Assembly: GCA_030427485.1 (NCBI GenBank)
Contig: JAUICG010000022.1
Coordinates: 1 to 64,000 of the forward strand
Origin: Gammaproteobacteria bacterium
Lineage (GTDB): Bacteria > Pseudomonadota > Gammaproteobacteria > Pseudomonadales > Halieaceae
DNA length: 64,000 nt
Direction: 5' to 3'
Shown here: positions 17,341 to 27,281 of the stretch, piece by piece
Numbering within the stretch: the first letter of the stretch is position 1
Layout of the letters: every line of letters begins with the position of its first letter
Program-made: the position numbers and the translations under genes
Notes under the pieces: generated by a model
What the model saw: only the letters and a program-made list of their open reading frames with translations
Told to the model about the DNA's origin: nothing
Database searches by the model: none

Positions 17341-18561
17341 TCATGCGGGTCGCAGCGCCTCGAGCAGTTTCACCCGCTGTGCGGCAATCGCCTCGCCGAG
17401 TTCGCGGCCGCTGAGACCGCTGTCCCGGAATTGCGCCGCGTTCACGCCCAGCGCCACCTCGCGCGCCCGGCGCAGGTAGTCCGCCTGCGGGTAGTCGCGT
17501 TGTTCGAGGCCGAGCCGGCCGCGGGCGTCGGCCTCGCAGGCCAGCAGGAAGCACTCGAATCGATCCGCGCGGCGCAGGGCGTCGGTCGCGGTCAGCAGTT
17601 TCAGCACGGTTTTGCCGCGCAGTTCCAGCGCCCGGTGACAGAGCGTGTGCTGCGCGCACACGGTGCGCGCCAGCTCGCTGTGACGGGTTGGCACCCGCAG
17701 GCGCCGGCACAGCTGCTCGATCAGTTTGACACCGCGCGCCTCGTGACGGATGTGGCGCGGCCACTCCGCCGGTGGCGTGGCGCCCTTGCCGAGGTCGTGC
17801 ACCAGCACGGCGAAGCGCACCTCGCTGTCGGCGCCCAGCGCCACCGCCTGTCGCAGGGTCATCAGGAGGTGCGTGCCGGTGTCGATTTCGGGGTGGTGCG
17901 CGGCGGGTTGCGGCACCCCGAACAGCGCATCCACCTCGGGCAGCAGGGCGGCCAGCGCGCCGCAGTCGCGCAGCACCTGGATGAAAACGTCCGGATGGCG
18001 TTCGCCCAGCGCTTTTTCCGTTTCGACCCACACCCGTTCGGGGGGCAGGTGGGCCAGCTCGCCGCGGGCGACAATCTCCGCCATCAGCTGCAGGGTCTGC
18101 GGTGCGACCGTGAACCGCAGGTGGGCGTAGCGCGCGGCGAAGCGGGCGGTGCGCAGCACGCGCAGCGGATCCTCCACGAAGGCCTCCGAGACATGGCGCA
18201 GCACCCGCTGTTCCAGGTCGGCCCGGCCACCGTAGGGGTCGATGAGATTGCCTTCACTGTCCTGCGCGATCGCGTTGATCGTCAGGTCGCGCCGTCGCAG
18301 GTCGTCCTCCAGCGTTACCGAGGGGTCGCAGTTCACCGCGAAACCGGTATAACCGTGACCCTGCTTGCGCTCGGTGCGCGCCAGCGCGTACTCGTCTTTG
18401 GTCTGAGGGTGCAGGAACACCGGGAAGTCCTTGCCGACCTGCTGGTAACCCTGCTGCAGGAGCTCTTCCGGCCGCGCGCCAACCACTACCCAGTCCTTTT
18501 CCCGGACAGGGTAATCGAGCAGTGCGTCGCGCACGGCGCCGCCGACCAGGTAGACTTTCAT
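17341..18561 (-). CDS. cca: CCA-adding tRNA nucleotidyltransferase
   Basis: 406 residues of the class II CCA-adding type. The nucleotidyltransferase head has [13 protein letters not shown] and EKDWVVVGA (catalytic carboxylates in the DWV region), then [17 protein letters not shown] middle helical domain contains [18 protein letters not shown]-terminal HD domain ([13 protein letters not shown], then VLVHDLGKG at about 245) is present, as in the bifunctional enzymes of gammaproteobacteria that also show phosphatase/phosphodiesterase activity. It repairs tRNA 3' ends. Confidence 0.97.
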   Translation of the reverse strand: MKVYLVGGAVRDALLDYPVREKDWVVVGARPEELLQQGYQQVGKDFPVFLHPQTKDEYALARTERKQGHGYTGFAVNCDPSVTLEDDLRRRDLTINAIAQDSEGNLIDPYGGRADLEQRVLRHVSEAFVEDPLRVLRTARFAARYAHLRFTVAPQTLQLMAEIVARGELAHLPPERVWVETEKALGERHPDVFIQVLRDCGALAALLPEVDALFGVPQPAAHHPEIDTGTHLLMTLRQAVALGADSEVRFAVLVHDLGKGATPPAEWPRHIRHEARGVKLIEQLCRRLRVPTRHSELARTVCAQHTLCHRALELRGKTVLKLLTATDALRRADRFECFLLACEADARGRLGLEQRDYPQADYLRRAREVALGVNAAQFRDSGLSGRELGEAIAAQRVKLLEALRPA

Positions 18562-18592
18562 GCGCGCAGTGTACCGTCGCCGGGTCGCGGCG

Positions 18593-19453
18593 TCATGACG
18601 CGGCGGTCACGGCTGTCCCGGGGCATTTGCCGTCCCGGCAGGCGCAGCGCGTCCAGCTTGCGCTCTCCAGGTGGTAGAGCGACATCGCGCCGTCCCAGAC
18701 ACACCCGGTATCCAGCGCGATCGCGTTGGGGTGACTGCTCGCCCCGGCCAGGGTGGCCCAGTGCCCGAACAGGATACGGTCCCCGGCGCTTTTGCGCCCC
18801 GGGTGGTCGAACCACGCGGCCACCCTGCGACCGCCGAGGTTGGCGACACCCGGCGTCGGGCTGCTGCCCTTGCTGACCAGGTCCAGGGTGCCGTCGCGGG
18901 TGCAGAAACGCATGCGCGTGAGATAGTTTGTGATCACGCGCAGCCGTGCCATCCCGCGCAGGTCGTCGGACCACACCGCCGGTTCGTTGCCGTACATGGC
19001 CTTGAGAAACGCCACGCAGTCCGCGCTGCGCAGGACGGCCTCCACTTCCGCGGCGTAGCCCAGCGCCTGCGGCACCGTCCACTGCGGCGGAATACCGGCG
19101 TGCACCAGTGTGTGGCCGTGTTCGCGATGCATCAGCGGCTGTTGCACCAGCCAGTTGAGCAAGACCTCGCGGTCGGGTGCCCGGAGAATCTTGTCCAGCG
19201 TATCGGAGCGACTGGGCTCGCGCACCCCGGCGGCGACCGCCAGCAGGTGGAGGTCATGATTGCCCAGCACCATCACCAGGCTGCGCCGCATCCTGTACAG
19301 GAAACGCAGGGTCTTCAGCGATTTGGGTCCGCGATTGACGATATCGCCCACCGACCAGAGCACGTCCCTGTCGGGGTCGAATTTCACCGCGCGCAGCAGG
19401 CATTTCAGGGGTTGCAGGCAGCCCTGGATATCCCCCACCACATAGGTGCTCAC
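18593..19453 (-). CDS. apaH: Diadenosine tetraphosphatase ApaH
   Basis: 286 residues with the metallophosphatase signature in order: [40 protein letters not shown] and a C-terminal [10 protein letters not shown] with metal-binding His. It hydrolyses Ap4A and removes Np4N caps from RNA. It lies 10 bp after apaG on the same strand, in the conserved rsmA-apaG-apaH order. Confidence 0.97.
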   Translation of the reverse strand: MSTYVVGDIQGCLQPLKCLLRAVKFDPDRDVLWSVGDIVNRGPKSLKTLRFLYRMRRSLVMVLGNHDLHLLAVAAGVREPSRSDTLDKILRAPDREVLLNWLVQQPLMHREHGHTLVHAGIPPQWTVPQALGYAAEVEAVLRSADCVAFLKAMYGNEPAVWSDDLRGMARLRVITNYLTRMRFCTRDGTLDLVSKGSSPTPGVANLGGRRVAAWFDHPGRKSAGDRILFGHWATLAGASSHPNAIALDTGCVWDGAMSLYHLESASWTRCACRDGKCPGTAVTAAS

Positions 19454-19463
19454 GGGCAGGACA

Positions 19464-19868
19464 CTAGTTGAGCGCCGTCGGCGTGTGCAGCGAGAACGCG
19501 CGAATCGGTACCTCGAAGGTGGGTAGTTCGGCCGGGTCGATGTCCATCGGCTCGCGCACCACCATGAAGTAGCTGCCTTCCATGCAGCCCACCGGCGTCG
19601 ACAGGGTCGCGCCGCTGCTGTAGCGAAACGAGGACCCTGGCTGTATCACCGGTTGCTCGCCGACCACGCCTTCGCCGCGCACCTCCTGCACCTCGTTGTC
19701 GGCGTCGGTGATAATCCAGTGGCGCGACAGCAACTGCACCGGCAGGTCGGAGTTGTTGCTGATGGTGATGGTATAGGCGAACGTGTACTGGTTGGCCCCC
19801 GGGTTGGAATGGCTGGGCAGGTAGGTGGTGAGCACGTTGATGCTCACCAGTGACGGGCTAAACGGCAT
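19464..19868 (-). CDS. apaG: ApaG (Co2+/Mg2+ efflux-associated) protein
   Basis: 134 residues of the ApaG fold: an FN3-like beta sandwich with YTFAYTITISNNSDLPVQLL, RHWIITDADNEVQEVRGEGV, VGEQPVIQPGSSFRYSSG and GCMEGSYFMV. The biochemical role is not settled; the E. coli gene name comes from a Co2+-resistance phenotype. The ATG at 19868 overlaps the rsmA stop by 11 nt; another in-frame ATG at 19877 would add three residues. It is cotranscribed with rsmA and apaH. Confidence 0.93.
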   Translation of the reverse strand: MPFSPSLVSINVLTTYLPSHSNPGANQYTFAYTITISNNSDLPVQLLSRHWIITDADNEVQEVRGEGVVGEQPVIQPGSSFRYSSGATLSTPVGCMEGSYFMVVREPMDIDPAELPTFEVPIRAFSLHTPTALN

Positions 19869-20685
19869 TCTGGGCATGGAGGGCGTTGGTAATCTCGATA
19901 AATTGTGTCAGTTCCAGGGTCTCGGCTCGGGCGCCGGGGTCGATGCCGAGCGCTTCCAGTTGGGCGCAAGGTATAATCGCTTTCAGGTTGTTGCGCAAGG
20001 TTTTGCGCCGGTGTGCAAACGCGGCCTTTACCAGCGTGCGCAGTTGTTCCTCGTCGCACGGCGGCCAGGGCGAGGCCGCCCATGGCGTCAGCCGCACAAT
20101 GGCCGACTGAACCCTGGGCTCGGGTCGGAACGCGGAGGGCGGTACATCGAACAGCTGTTCCACCCGGCAGTGGTACTGGGCCATGATGCCGAGTCGCCCC
20201 CAGTGTTTGCTGCCCGGCGCGGCGGCCAGCCGCTGCACCACTTCGCGCTGCAACATGAAGTGCATGTCGGCGATGATGGCGCAGTTCTGTAGCAGTTTGA
20301 AAATGAGCGGCGTGGAAATGTTGTAGGGCAGGTTGCCCACCACCCGCAGGGAAGCGCGTGCGGCGGTGTCGTTTGCGCTGTTTCCGAGCAGCGCGGCGAA
20401 GTCGAAGTCCAGCGCGTCTGCGCTGTGCAAGGTGAAAGCGGGCTTGTCGCAGAATGCCGCCAGCAGGCCCGGTACCAGGTCCCGGTCCAGTTCAATCACG
20501 TCCAGCCTGCAACCGCTGCTGACCAGGCGTTCCGTCAGTGCGCCCTGTCCGGGACCGATTTCCACCAGGTGTTGGTCGGGGCGGGGTTGCACGGCCGCCG
20601 TAATGCGATCGATTATCGAGGCATCGTGGAGGAAGTTCTGTCCGAAACGCTTGCGCGCGCGGTGTGCTGGTGGGGGGCGGTTCAT
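19858..20685 (-). CDS. rsmA: 16S rRNA dimethyladenosine transferase RsmA/KsgA
   Basis: About 275 residues: ARKRFGQNFLHDASIIDRI, the SAM-binding VEIGPGQGALTERL, then DVIELDRDLVPGL and the catalytic NLPYNISTPLIFKLL. It dimethylates A1518/A1519 (E. coli numbering) of 16S rRNA late in 30S assembly. I chose ATG 20685, about ten residues before the RKRFGQNF block. In-frame upstream ATGs at 20694 and 20736 add sequence unlike the family. The following apaG overlaps it. Confidence 0.96.
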   Translation of the reverse strand: MNRPPPAHRARKRFGQNFLHDASIIDRITAAVQPRPDQHLVEIGPGQGALTERLVSSGCRLDVIELDRDLVPGLLAAFCDKPAFTLHSADALDFDFAALLGNSANDTAARASLRVVGNLPYNISTPLIFKLLQNCAIIADMHFMLQREVVQRLAAAPGSKHWGRLGIMAQYHCRVEQLFDVPPSAFRPEPRVQSAIVRLTPWAASPWPPCDEEQLRTLVKAAFAHRRKTLRNNLKAIIPCAQLEALGIDPGARAETLELTQFIEITNALHAQNAV

Positions 20686-20801
20686 GGTTGCCATTGTAAC
20701 GGGAGCTGCCAGCATGTGAACTGTGCACTGGTTCAATTGCGGCGGTTTTTGTTACACTCACGCCACTTTCGAAACTCTATGACAGGCTGGCCTTCCCCTT
20801 C

Positions 20802-21578
20802 ATGCCTTTTTTACAGTATATACGCCTGGCCGATACCATGGCGCGCATGGCGCTGCGAGCGGACGCCGCCCGCTATTTTCTCGGCTATATATGGTGGGTG
20901 CTCGAGCCGCTGCTCTGGGTGGGCGTGTTCTACCTGGTTTTCGTGGTGCTGCTGGATTCGCGTGAACCCAATTTCATGATTTTCCTGGCCACGGGCAAGC
21001 TGGCGTTTGTCTGGTTTTCGAAGACGGTGTCACAGGCCGGCAACAGCATTGTCAATGGCCGGGGGCTGGTGGGCAAGATCAGCGTGCCGATGACCCTGTT
21101 TCCGATGGCGGTTGTCCAGGAGAGCCTGTACCGGCAGGCTGCCGTTTTTGTGATGCTGGCTGCGCTGCTCATTAACGATGGTTACGAGGTGACCCTGACC
21201 TGGTGGTACCTGGTGCCGTTGATTCTGGTGTATTACGTGCTGATTCTGGCCTGTTCTTTCATCGGCGCCTGCCTGGTCTGTATCGCGCGTGATTTCAGTC
21301 AAATGATCACGCTGGGCGTGATGTTCCTGCTGTTCATGTCGGGCATTTTCTGGGACGTGCGCGCGCTGGATGACCCCGTCAAGACGCAGCTCGTGCTGGA
21401 TTTGAATCCGCTCTGTTTTATCCTCGATGCCTTCCGCCAGATCATGATGTATAACACGCCGCCCGACATGGTGCACCTGGCGGCGATCGGCGCCGGATTT
21501 GGTGCGGTGCTTTGCGTGATGGTGCTGATCATGCGCGGCGGTGGCCAGTATCTCGCGTTGAAGGCGCTGACCGCATGA
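20802..21578 (+). CDS. ABC-2 type polysaccharide export permease (Wzm/KpsM-like)
   Basis: 258 residues with about six hydrophobic segments (for example WVGVFYLVFVVLL, VFVMLAALLI, LILVYYVLILACSFIGACL and VMFLLFMSGIFWDV). The N-terminal amphipathic helix is typical of O-antigen, capsule or teichoate exporters. The PLCFILDAFRQIM motif before the last membrane segment is characteristic. Its stop overlaps the start of the ATPase gene by 4 nt. No glycosyltransferases are nearby, so the exported glycan is unknown. Confidence 0.88.
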   Translation: MPFLQYIRLADTMARMALRADAARYFLGYIWWVLEPLLWVGVFYLVFVVLLDSREPNFMIFLATGKLAFVWFSKTVSQAGNSIVNGRGLVGKISVPMTLFPMAVVQESLYRQAAVFVMLAALLINDGYEVTLTWWYLVPLILVYYVLILACSFIGACLVCIARDFSQMITLGVMFLLFMSGIFWDVRALDDPVKTQLVLDLNPLCFILDAFRQIMMYNTPPDMVHLAAIGAGFGAVLCVMVLIMRGGGQYLALKALTA

Positions 21579-22414
21579 GCACTGATAACCAACCCGCGCT
21601 GCACACGAGTAGCGACGAGCCCACAACCGCCCTGTCTGACGAAGTCGTTGTCCCGGACCCGGCCGAAGCCGTCGACCGCTTGGCCATGCTGGAACTGGAA
21701 GAGGTCTCGCTGAGCTACCACGCGCACAAGAAGTCGTTTGACCACGGTACGCACCACGTTCTGAACCAGGTGTCCCTGCAACTCTACGAGGGCGAAACGC
21801 TGGGTATCATTGGCCGCAACGGCGTCGGCAAAACCACACTGTTGCGCCTGATGGCGGGCATCCTGGCGCCCACCCTCGGCAAGGTGCACATACACCCCGG
21901 CAAATCGGCGTCCCTGCTGACGCTGGGCCTGGGTTTCAAGGCCGATTTGTCAGGTCGCGACAACGCCCTGCTCGCGGCGATGTTGCAGGGCTCCTCGCGC
22001 AAGCAGGCAAAATCGTTCCTGCCGAGCATCCAGGAGTTTTCCGAACTGGGCGATTCCTTCTACGAGCCGGTAAAAGACTATTCCTCGGGTATGCGCGCCA
22101 GGCTCGCCTTCACCACGGCGCTGATGACGCACGTCGACATCCTGCTGGTCGACGAAATCCTCAGTGTGGGCGACGCCCATTTCAGGGAGAAGGCGGAGAG
22201 CGCGATGAAAAGCCGTATCACCGGTGGGCAGACCGTGGTGTTCGTGTCCCATATGGCTGAACAGGTGAAGAAACTCTGTGACCGGGTGGTGTGGCTGGAC
22301 AAGGGCAAGGTCCTTGCAATGGGGCCCGCGGCCGAAGTGGTGGACGCCTATACCCAGCACGTGAAAGAAGCCCGCATAGCGGCGCGCGAGAAAAACGTCG
22401 TCGCCACCGGCTAG
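21575..22414 (+). CDS. ABC polysaccharide export ATPase (Wzt/KpsT-like)
   Basis: 279 residues. After a roughly 45-residue acidic N-terminal extension comes an ABC domain with Walker [12 protein letters not shown], the KPS-type segment [16 protein letters not shown], signature [12 protein letters not shown], Walker [13 protein letters not shown] and the H-loop VFVSHMAEQ. It lacks the C-terminal carbohydrate-binding domain found in some Wzt proteins. It energises the permease encoded immediately upstream. The TAG stop sits in a CTAG shared with the convergent pdxA stop. Confidence 0.9.
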   Translation: MSTDNQPALHTSSDEPTTALSDEVVVPDPAEAVDRLAMLELEEVSLSYHAHKKSFDHGTHHVLNQVSLQLYEGETLGIIGRNGVGKTTLLRLMAGILAPTLGKVHIHPGKSASLLTLGLGFKADLSGRDNALLAAMLQGSSRKQAKSFLPSIQEFSELGDSFYEPVKDYSSGMRARLAFTTALMTHVDILLVDEILSVGDAHFREKAESAMKSRITGGQTVVFVSHMAEQVKKLCDRVVWLDKGKVLAMGPAAEVVDAYTQHVKEARIAAREKNVVATG

Positions 22415-23412
22415 CGGGATTGCGGCCGCCGGCTGTTGCGGCTCATCTGGCAGGCGATCAGCAGGGCCTGCTCCAGGCTGCGCCAGTCCGCAGCGCCGGT
22501 ACCGGCCAGGTCCAGCGCCGTTCCGTGGTCCACCGATGTGCGGATAAGCGGCAGCCCCAGCGTGATATTGATTGCCCTGCCAAAGCCGGAGTACTTCAGT
22601 ACCGGCAACCCCTGGTCGTGATACATCGCAAACACCGCATCGCAATTGTCCAGCACCTTGGGGTTGAATGCGGTGTCGGCGGGCAGCGGCCCGAGCAGCT
22701 GCATACCCTGCGCCCGCAGTTGCTCCAGCACCGGAATCACCGTCTCGATTTCCTCGCGCCCCATGTGCCCGCCTTCCCCGGCGTGGGGGTTGAGCCCCAG
22801 CACGGCGATGCGCGGCGTGGCGATGCCGAATTTACCCTGCAGGTCGCGGTGCAGGATGTCCAGCGTCCGCAGCAGTAGCGGCGCGGTAATCGCCGCGGGG
22901 ACATCCCTCAGCGCGAGATGGGTGGTGGCGAGGGCGACGCGCAACTCCTGCGTCGCCAGCATCATCACCACCTGCCCGGCGCCGGTCTCCTCGGCCAGCA
23001 ACTCGGTGTGGCCGATGAAGGGGATGCCCGCGTCATTGATCACCGACTTCTGGACCGGTCCGGTCACCATCGCCTGCCAGTGTCCCTGCAGACAGCCCTG
23101 GACCGCCTGCTTCAGGGTCTCTATCACATAGGGCGCATTGGCTGTGTTGAGCGTGCCGGGCACTGCCGGAACGCCCAGCGCCACCGGGTGGATGTTCAGC
23201 GTGCCGGCGCGCTGCGGCCGTGCCGCCTGGCCGGGCGTCCAGGCGTGCAGCGACAGCGGAAGCTGCAGGACGCGCGCGCGCTCGCGCAGCAGGTCGGGAT
23301 CGGCGACGACCACCAGTTCGGCGTCCCAGTCCTGCTGCGCCGCGCGCAACAGGATGTCCGGGCCGATCCCCGCGGGTTCGCCCGTGGTGACAACGATGCT
23401 GGGAACTGCCAT
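22411..23412 (-). CDS. pdxA: 4-hydroxythreonine-4-phosphate dehydrogenase PdxA
   Basis: 333 residues with [17 protein letters not shown] at the start, [20 protein letters not shown] in the centre (substrate and metal His), [16 protein letters not shown] and [20 protein letters not shown]. It oxidises 4-phosphohydroxy-threonine in the DXP-dependent vitamin B6 pathway. It lies 11 bp after surA on the same strand in the conserved lptD-surA-pdxA order. In related genomes rsmA follows directly; here an ABC exporter pair is inserted. Confidence 0.97.
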   Translation of the reverse strand: MAVPSIVVTTGEPAGIGPDILLRAAQQDWDAELVVVADPDLLRERARVLQLPLSLHAWTPGQAARPQRAGTLNIHPVALGVPAVPGTLNTANAPYVIETLKQAVQGCLQGHWQAMVTGPVQKSVINDAGIPFIGHTELLAEETGAGQVVMMLATQELRVALATTHLALRDVPAAITAPLLLRTLDILHRDLQGKFGIATPRIAVLGLNPHAGEGGHMGREEIETVIPVLEQLRAQGMQLLGPLPADTAFNPKVLDNCDAVFAMYHDQGLPVLKYSGFGRAINITLGLPLIRTSVDHGTALDLAGTGAADWRSLEQALLIACQMSRNSRRPQSR

Positions 23413-23423
23413 GCGGCGGTCAC

Positions 23424-24704
23424 CTATTTGATATCGACAAAAGCTTCATCGCGTATCTGTCGCAGCCAGGCGTCCAGCTCTTCCTGGTATTTGCGATTGT
23501 GCACATGGTCCATGGCCCGCGCACGTGAGGCCTCGTTGGTCATGTCCTCCTCACGGCGGCCCTCGACCTTGATGATATGCCAGCCGAACTGCGTGCGCAC
23601 GGGTTGGGAAATCTGGTCGACCGCGGTGTCGCGCATCGCGGCTTCGAATTCCGGCACCATCTGCCCGGGCATGGTCCAGCCCAGTTCGCCGCCCTCCGCC
23701 GCCGAGCCGATATCCTCGGAGTACTCACGGGCGAGATCGCCGAAGTCCTCGCCCGCCAGCGCCCGGGCGCGCAATTGCGCCACCAGGTCGCGCGCCTGGT
23801 CCTCGGTCATGATTTCCGAGGGCTTCACCAGGATATGCCGGGCCTTGGTCTGGGTGACGACCTGGTCCACACCGCGCACGGCCTCCAGGAATATAATGTG
23901 AAAACCGCTCTCCGAGCGCACCGGGTCGGCCGTTTGTCCGGCGCTCAGCGTCGGCACGATCTCGATAAACAGCGAGGGCAGGTCGTTCAGTTTGCGCCAC
24001 CCCAGGTCGCCGCCGCTGAAGTTGTACGGTTGCGTACTGGACTGAATGACCTGCTGGAATTTTCCGCCGGCGCGAATGCGCTTCATCGCGTCGTTGACCT
24101 GGGCGGTGGCGGCGGCAATGGTCCGGTCCGAGGCATCCGGGTCGATCGGCATCAGCGCGTGCAGCAGGTGGTATTCAGGCTGGTTCAGCGCCTGGCCCTC
24201 CTGGGTGCTCATGAAGTTGCCGACCTCCTGCTCCGTGATCTGGATGCGCTGGTTGACGTTGCCGGCCTGTACCCGCTGGATAATCATCTCCCGCCGCACC
24301 TGCTCCCGCACGGCATCGTAGGACTGGCCCTGCTGCTCAAGTACCTCGCGGAACTGCTCGAGCGACATGCGGTTCTGCGCGGCGATGCGCTTTACCGCCT
24401 CGTTGAGCTGCTCGTCGGAGATGCGAACCCCGGCCCGCGTGCCCATCTGTATCTGGATGCTCTCGAGTATCAGGCGATCCAGGGTGTCCCGGATCAACTG
24501 ATCTTCCGGGGGCAGCTGCATTTTCCTGGCTTCGAGATTCGCTCTCACCGCGCTGACCCGCTCGCGCAATTCGCTGGCCATGATCACGTCGTCGTCGACA
24601 ATGGCCACCACCTGGTCCACGATCTCGGTGGCCGCCTGTACCGGCGTGGTGGTGAGGATGGCGCCGCTGAGCGCGGCGGTCAGTAGCAGTGTCCTAATAT
24701 TCAC
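23424..24704 (-). CDS. surA: Periplasmic chaperone/peptidyl-prolyl isomerase SurA
   Basis: 426 residues: a signal peptide ([20 protein letters not shown]), an N-terminal SurA chaperone domain ([20 protein letters not shown]), two parvulin PPIase domains (at about 170-270, YHLLHALMP ... [15 protein letters not shown], and about 285-385, [12 protein letters not shown] ... [16 protein letters not shown]) and a C-terminal helix. It escorts outer-membrane proteins, including LptD, across the periplasm. It overlaps the lptD 3' end by 11 nt. Confidence 0.97.
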   Translation of the reverse strand: MNIRTLLLTAALSGAILTTTPVQAATEIVDQVVAIVDDDVIMASELRERVSAVRANLEARKMQLPPEDQLIRDTLDRLILESIQIQMGTRAGVRISDEQLNEAVKRIAAQNRMSLEQFREVLEQQGQSYDAVREQVRREMIIQRVQAGNVNQRIQITEQEVGNFMSTQEGQALNQPEYHLLHALMPIDPDASDRTIAAATAQVNDAMKRIRAGGKFQQVIQSSTQPYNFSGGDLGWRKLNDLPSLFIEIVPTLSAGQTADPVRSESGFHIIFLEAVRGVDQVVTQTKARHILVKPSEIMTEDQARDLVAQLRARALAGEDFGDLAREYSEDIGSAAEGGELGWTMPGQMVPEFEAAMRDTAVDQISQPVRTQFGWHIIKVEGRREEDMTNEASRARAMDHVHNRKYQEELDAWLRQIRDEAFVDIK

Positions 24705-27201
24705 GGTCTCTGAAACCCCTGATCATTTCCTGCATGATATCGGTAATGCGGTTGCCGAACCCGCCCATGCCTTTCAGCAATATTTGAAACTGTATGGATT
24801 TTTGTCGTTCCAGGTCGGGGTCGCTGAAGTCAATGATATTGCCGTTCACATTGTTGTAGTAGCGCAGGTGGACCAGGCGCACCCGCCAGCAGCAGCTGTC
24901 GTATTCGACGCCGACCAGGTCTTCCACGCTGAGGTCGTCCTCCAGCGAATAGCTCATTGCGCCGAATATGCTCCAGTTATTGTTGATCGGCAGGTAGGTC
25001 GACGCATTGACCTCGTCCGTTTGCGGCTGGGCCTCCGACACGAGGTAGCGGCGGTAGGCGTAGCCGAGGTTGAAGATACTGTCGTTGTCGGTCTTGTAGC
25101 TGCCGAGGACGAAGGCGGATTCCGCATTGTTCTCGCGATGATCCCAGACCATGCTGGTGCGCAGGCTGAAGTTTTCCCCGGGGGTGAAACTCATCTCCCC
25201 GGCGATACCCGAACTGGAGTCTGTCTCCGGCTCGGCATTTCTTCCCAGCAGTACTTCGCGGTCCTCAAAATAGTAGATCTGGCCAATGCTGGCGCTCAAC
25301 AGGTCGCGGCCGGTCTCGTGGTCGATGTAGCGGGTGGTCACGCCGGCCGAGATCTGGTTGGCGTCATCGAGGCGGTCGTGCCCGGAAAAACGGGTGTCGC
25401 GGTACAGCGAGTAGTAGCTGAACGTGAGGTCCGTGGTGTCAAAGTCCGGCTGGTCAAACTGGTCTTCGTGTTCGCTGTACAGGTAGTACAGGCGCGGTTC
25501 GAGCGTTTGCAGGAAACCCCTGCCGCCAATGCTGGTATCGCGCTCGAAGACCAGCCCGCCGTCCAGGCTGAACAGCGGCGCGCCCGCGGAGGGACTGTCA
25601 TCGGGGAACCTGCGCTCGTTCCGGTCGTCGTTGAGGTCATAGTTGACCTGGCGGTATTTCAATGTGGGTGTGAGAAACCCGTAGCCCCACAACATGGGGT
25701 AGCTCAGTCCCGCTTCGCCGTACAGGCGTTCGCCGGTGACCACGTCCTCGTTGGAACCGAAATTGGAGTACTGGCCGAGGAAGATTGGCTGCAACTCAAA
25801 CGGCGTACCGGAGCTGCGGTAGAGTGTGGTGAGCTGTGGAATCTCCTCATAGTCCTTGTTGATGTCGTCGGCCAGCGACTGGAACTGCTGCGCCCGCAGG
25901 GTGGTCAGCCAGTTGTCGCCGAGGTAATCCATGGACGCCATCTGGATCAGGCTGGTTTTCCGCTGCGCGGTGATATTGGCGGTGTCGAGGTCGCGCATAT
26001 AGTCGACGTCGCTGGCCTTGCTGTAGTCTATCTGCGAGCGCCAGCGCTCCTGGAACAAGCCGTTCTGCCGCAGAATCCCGAGCCAGCGGTCAGCGCTCTC
26101 GTTGTCCGGGATGTCGTCGGCATACAGAGAATCATGGTGCAAGTAGGCGCCGGCGGCCGTCCAGTGCCCGACCAGCGGATTCAGGTAACGCAATTGCAAT
26201 TCGTGGTCCAGCCCGCGCTCCTGGATGAAGCGCGGCGCGTAAAGGGCGTCGTAGTTGGGCGCCAGGTTCAGGTAGAGCGGCGTGCTGATATCCAGGCCGC
26301 CGTCGCTGTCGTTGCCGAAATCCGGCCACAGCAGGCCGGTGCGGCGGCGGTCGTCCAGCGGGAGGCGCAGCCAGGGTGTATAGAATACCGGTACGCCTTC
26401 CACTTCGAGGGTGGCATGGTGGGCCGTGGCCAGCCCCTCCTCGAGGTCCACATCCATCTCATTCGACAGCACCGTCCAGTCCTGTTCCTCGGGCGGGCAA
26501 TAGGTGAACATGCCGTTGTGAATATGGATGATATCGTCTTCGTCGCGCGCCAGGGCGTCGGCGGTGCCGCGCAAATGCGACTCGTAGAATACGAACTGGG
26601 CGTCGTACATCAGCGCTTCGCCGGTCGCGGAATAAATCTTGGCGTTGTCCCCCAGCAGCAGCAGGCCCGGCTCGCGCATGGTGATATTGCCGATCAGTGT
26701 TACGGATTCTTCCTCGCGGTCGAAGATGGCTTTGTCGCTGCGCATCTGGCGATAGCCCTGTATGGCTGTCACATCGCCCGTCATGACAGCGTCGTTCTCC
26801 TGCATCTCGCTGGTGTCGGCGCGCGCGTGGATATCGTTTTCCTCCGGTGCGCTGCCCTTGCCTTCCGCCGCCAGGGGGTCGATGTAACGCCCCCCGCATA
26901 TCAGGCACTCGCGGTCGCGCAGGGATTCCGGCACGGATGCCAACGGGACCCAGTCAAACGCCAGTGTCGGTACAATCGCCGCGGCCTTCGCTTTGGTGTC
27001 GCAGGCGACGGGGCGGTCGCTAATATTGTTGGCGGAGCAGTCCCCGGCATTGTTATCCTGTGTCGTCGCCGGCATTTGTAACTGTATCTGGGCGAGCGTC
27101 GTGCAGGACAGGGTCAATCCCAGCGCGATTGCCGATAGCCGCGTCAGGGCGCGTGCGGGGTACATGGGAGTGCGGGCACTATAAGGTGTCATCAATCTCA
27201 A
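24694..27201 (-). CDS. lptD: LPS-assembly outer-membrane protein LptD
   Basis: 835 residues with a signal peptide, an N-terminal periplasmic OstA jellyroll (DKAIFDREEESVTLIGNITM at about 155-175) and a large beta-barrel ending IRGFRDREY. Cysteines occur near the N-terminus (AGDCSAN, then ECLICGG) and as an adjacent pair in YDSCCWRV, as expected for the disulphide network that DsbA/DsbC form in LptD. With LptE it inserts LPS in the outer leaflet. Divergently transcribed from amgK across 80 bp. Confidence 0.96.
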   Translation of the reverse strand: MRLMTPYSARTPMYPARALTRLSAIALGLTLSCTTLAQIQLQMPATTQDNNAGDCSANNISDRPVACDTKAKAAAIVPTLAFDWVPLASVPESLRDRECLICGGRYIDPLAAEGKGSAPEENDIHARADTSEMQENDAVMTGDVTAIQGYRQMRSDKAIFDREEESVTLIGNITMREPGLLLLGDNAKIYSATGEALMYDAQFVFYESHLRGTADALARDEDDIIHIHNGMFTYCPPEEQDWTVLSNEMDVDLEEGLATAHHATLEVEGVPVFYTPWLRLPLDDRRRTGLLWPDFGNDSDGGLDISTPLYLNLAPNYDALYAPRFIQERGLDHELQLRYLNPLVGHWTAAGAYLHHDSLYADDIPDNESADRWLGILRQNGLFQERWRSQIDYSKASDVDYMRDLDTANITAQRKTSLIQMASMDYLGDNWLTTLRAQQFQSLADDINKDYEEIPQLTTLYRSSGTPFELQPIFLGQYSNFGSNEDVVTGERLYGEAGLSYPMLWGYGFLTPTLKYRQVNYDLNDDRNERRFPDDSPSAGAPLFSLDGGLVFERDTSIGGRGFLQTLEPRLYYLYSEHEDQFDQPDFDTTDLTFSYYSLYRDTRFSGHDRLDDANQISAGVTTRYIDHETGRDLLSASIGQIYYFEDREVLLGRNAEPETDSSSGIAGEMSFTPGENFSLRTSMVWDHRENNAESAFVLGSYKTDNDSIFNLGYAYRRYLVSEAQPQTDEVNASTYLPINNNWSIFGAMSYSLEDDLSVEDLVGVEYDSCCWRVRLVHLRYYNNVNGNIIDFSDPDLERQKSIQFQILLKGMGGFGNRITDIMQEMIRGFRDREY

Positions 27202-27281
27202 AGTGAATCAGCGAGTTAGGGTGCGAAGTCTAAAGCATCCGCTCGCCAATGTCCGTCAAATTTTAAGTCAGGAGATAGAGT

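Noticed and set aside
24580-27081. Open frame of 833 codons antisense to lptD
   Set aside because: Remarkably long, but the sense strand encodes an unmistakable LptD with signal peptide and barrel end. The antisense protein shows only low-complexity VV/VG/QV patterns.
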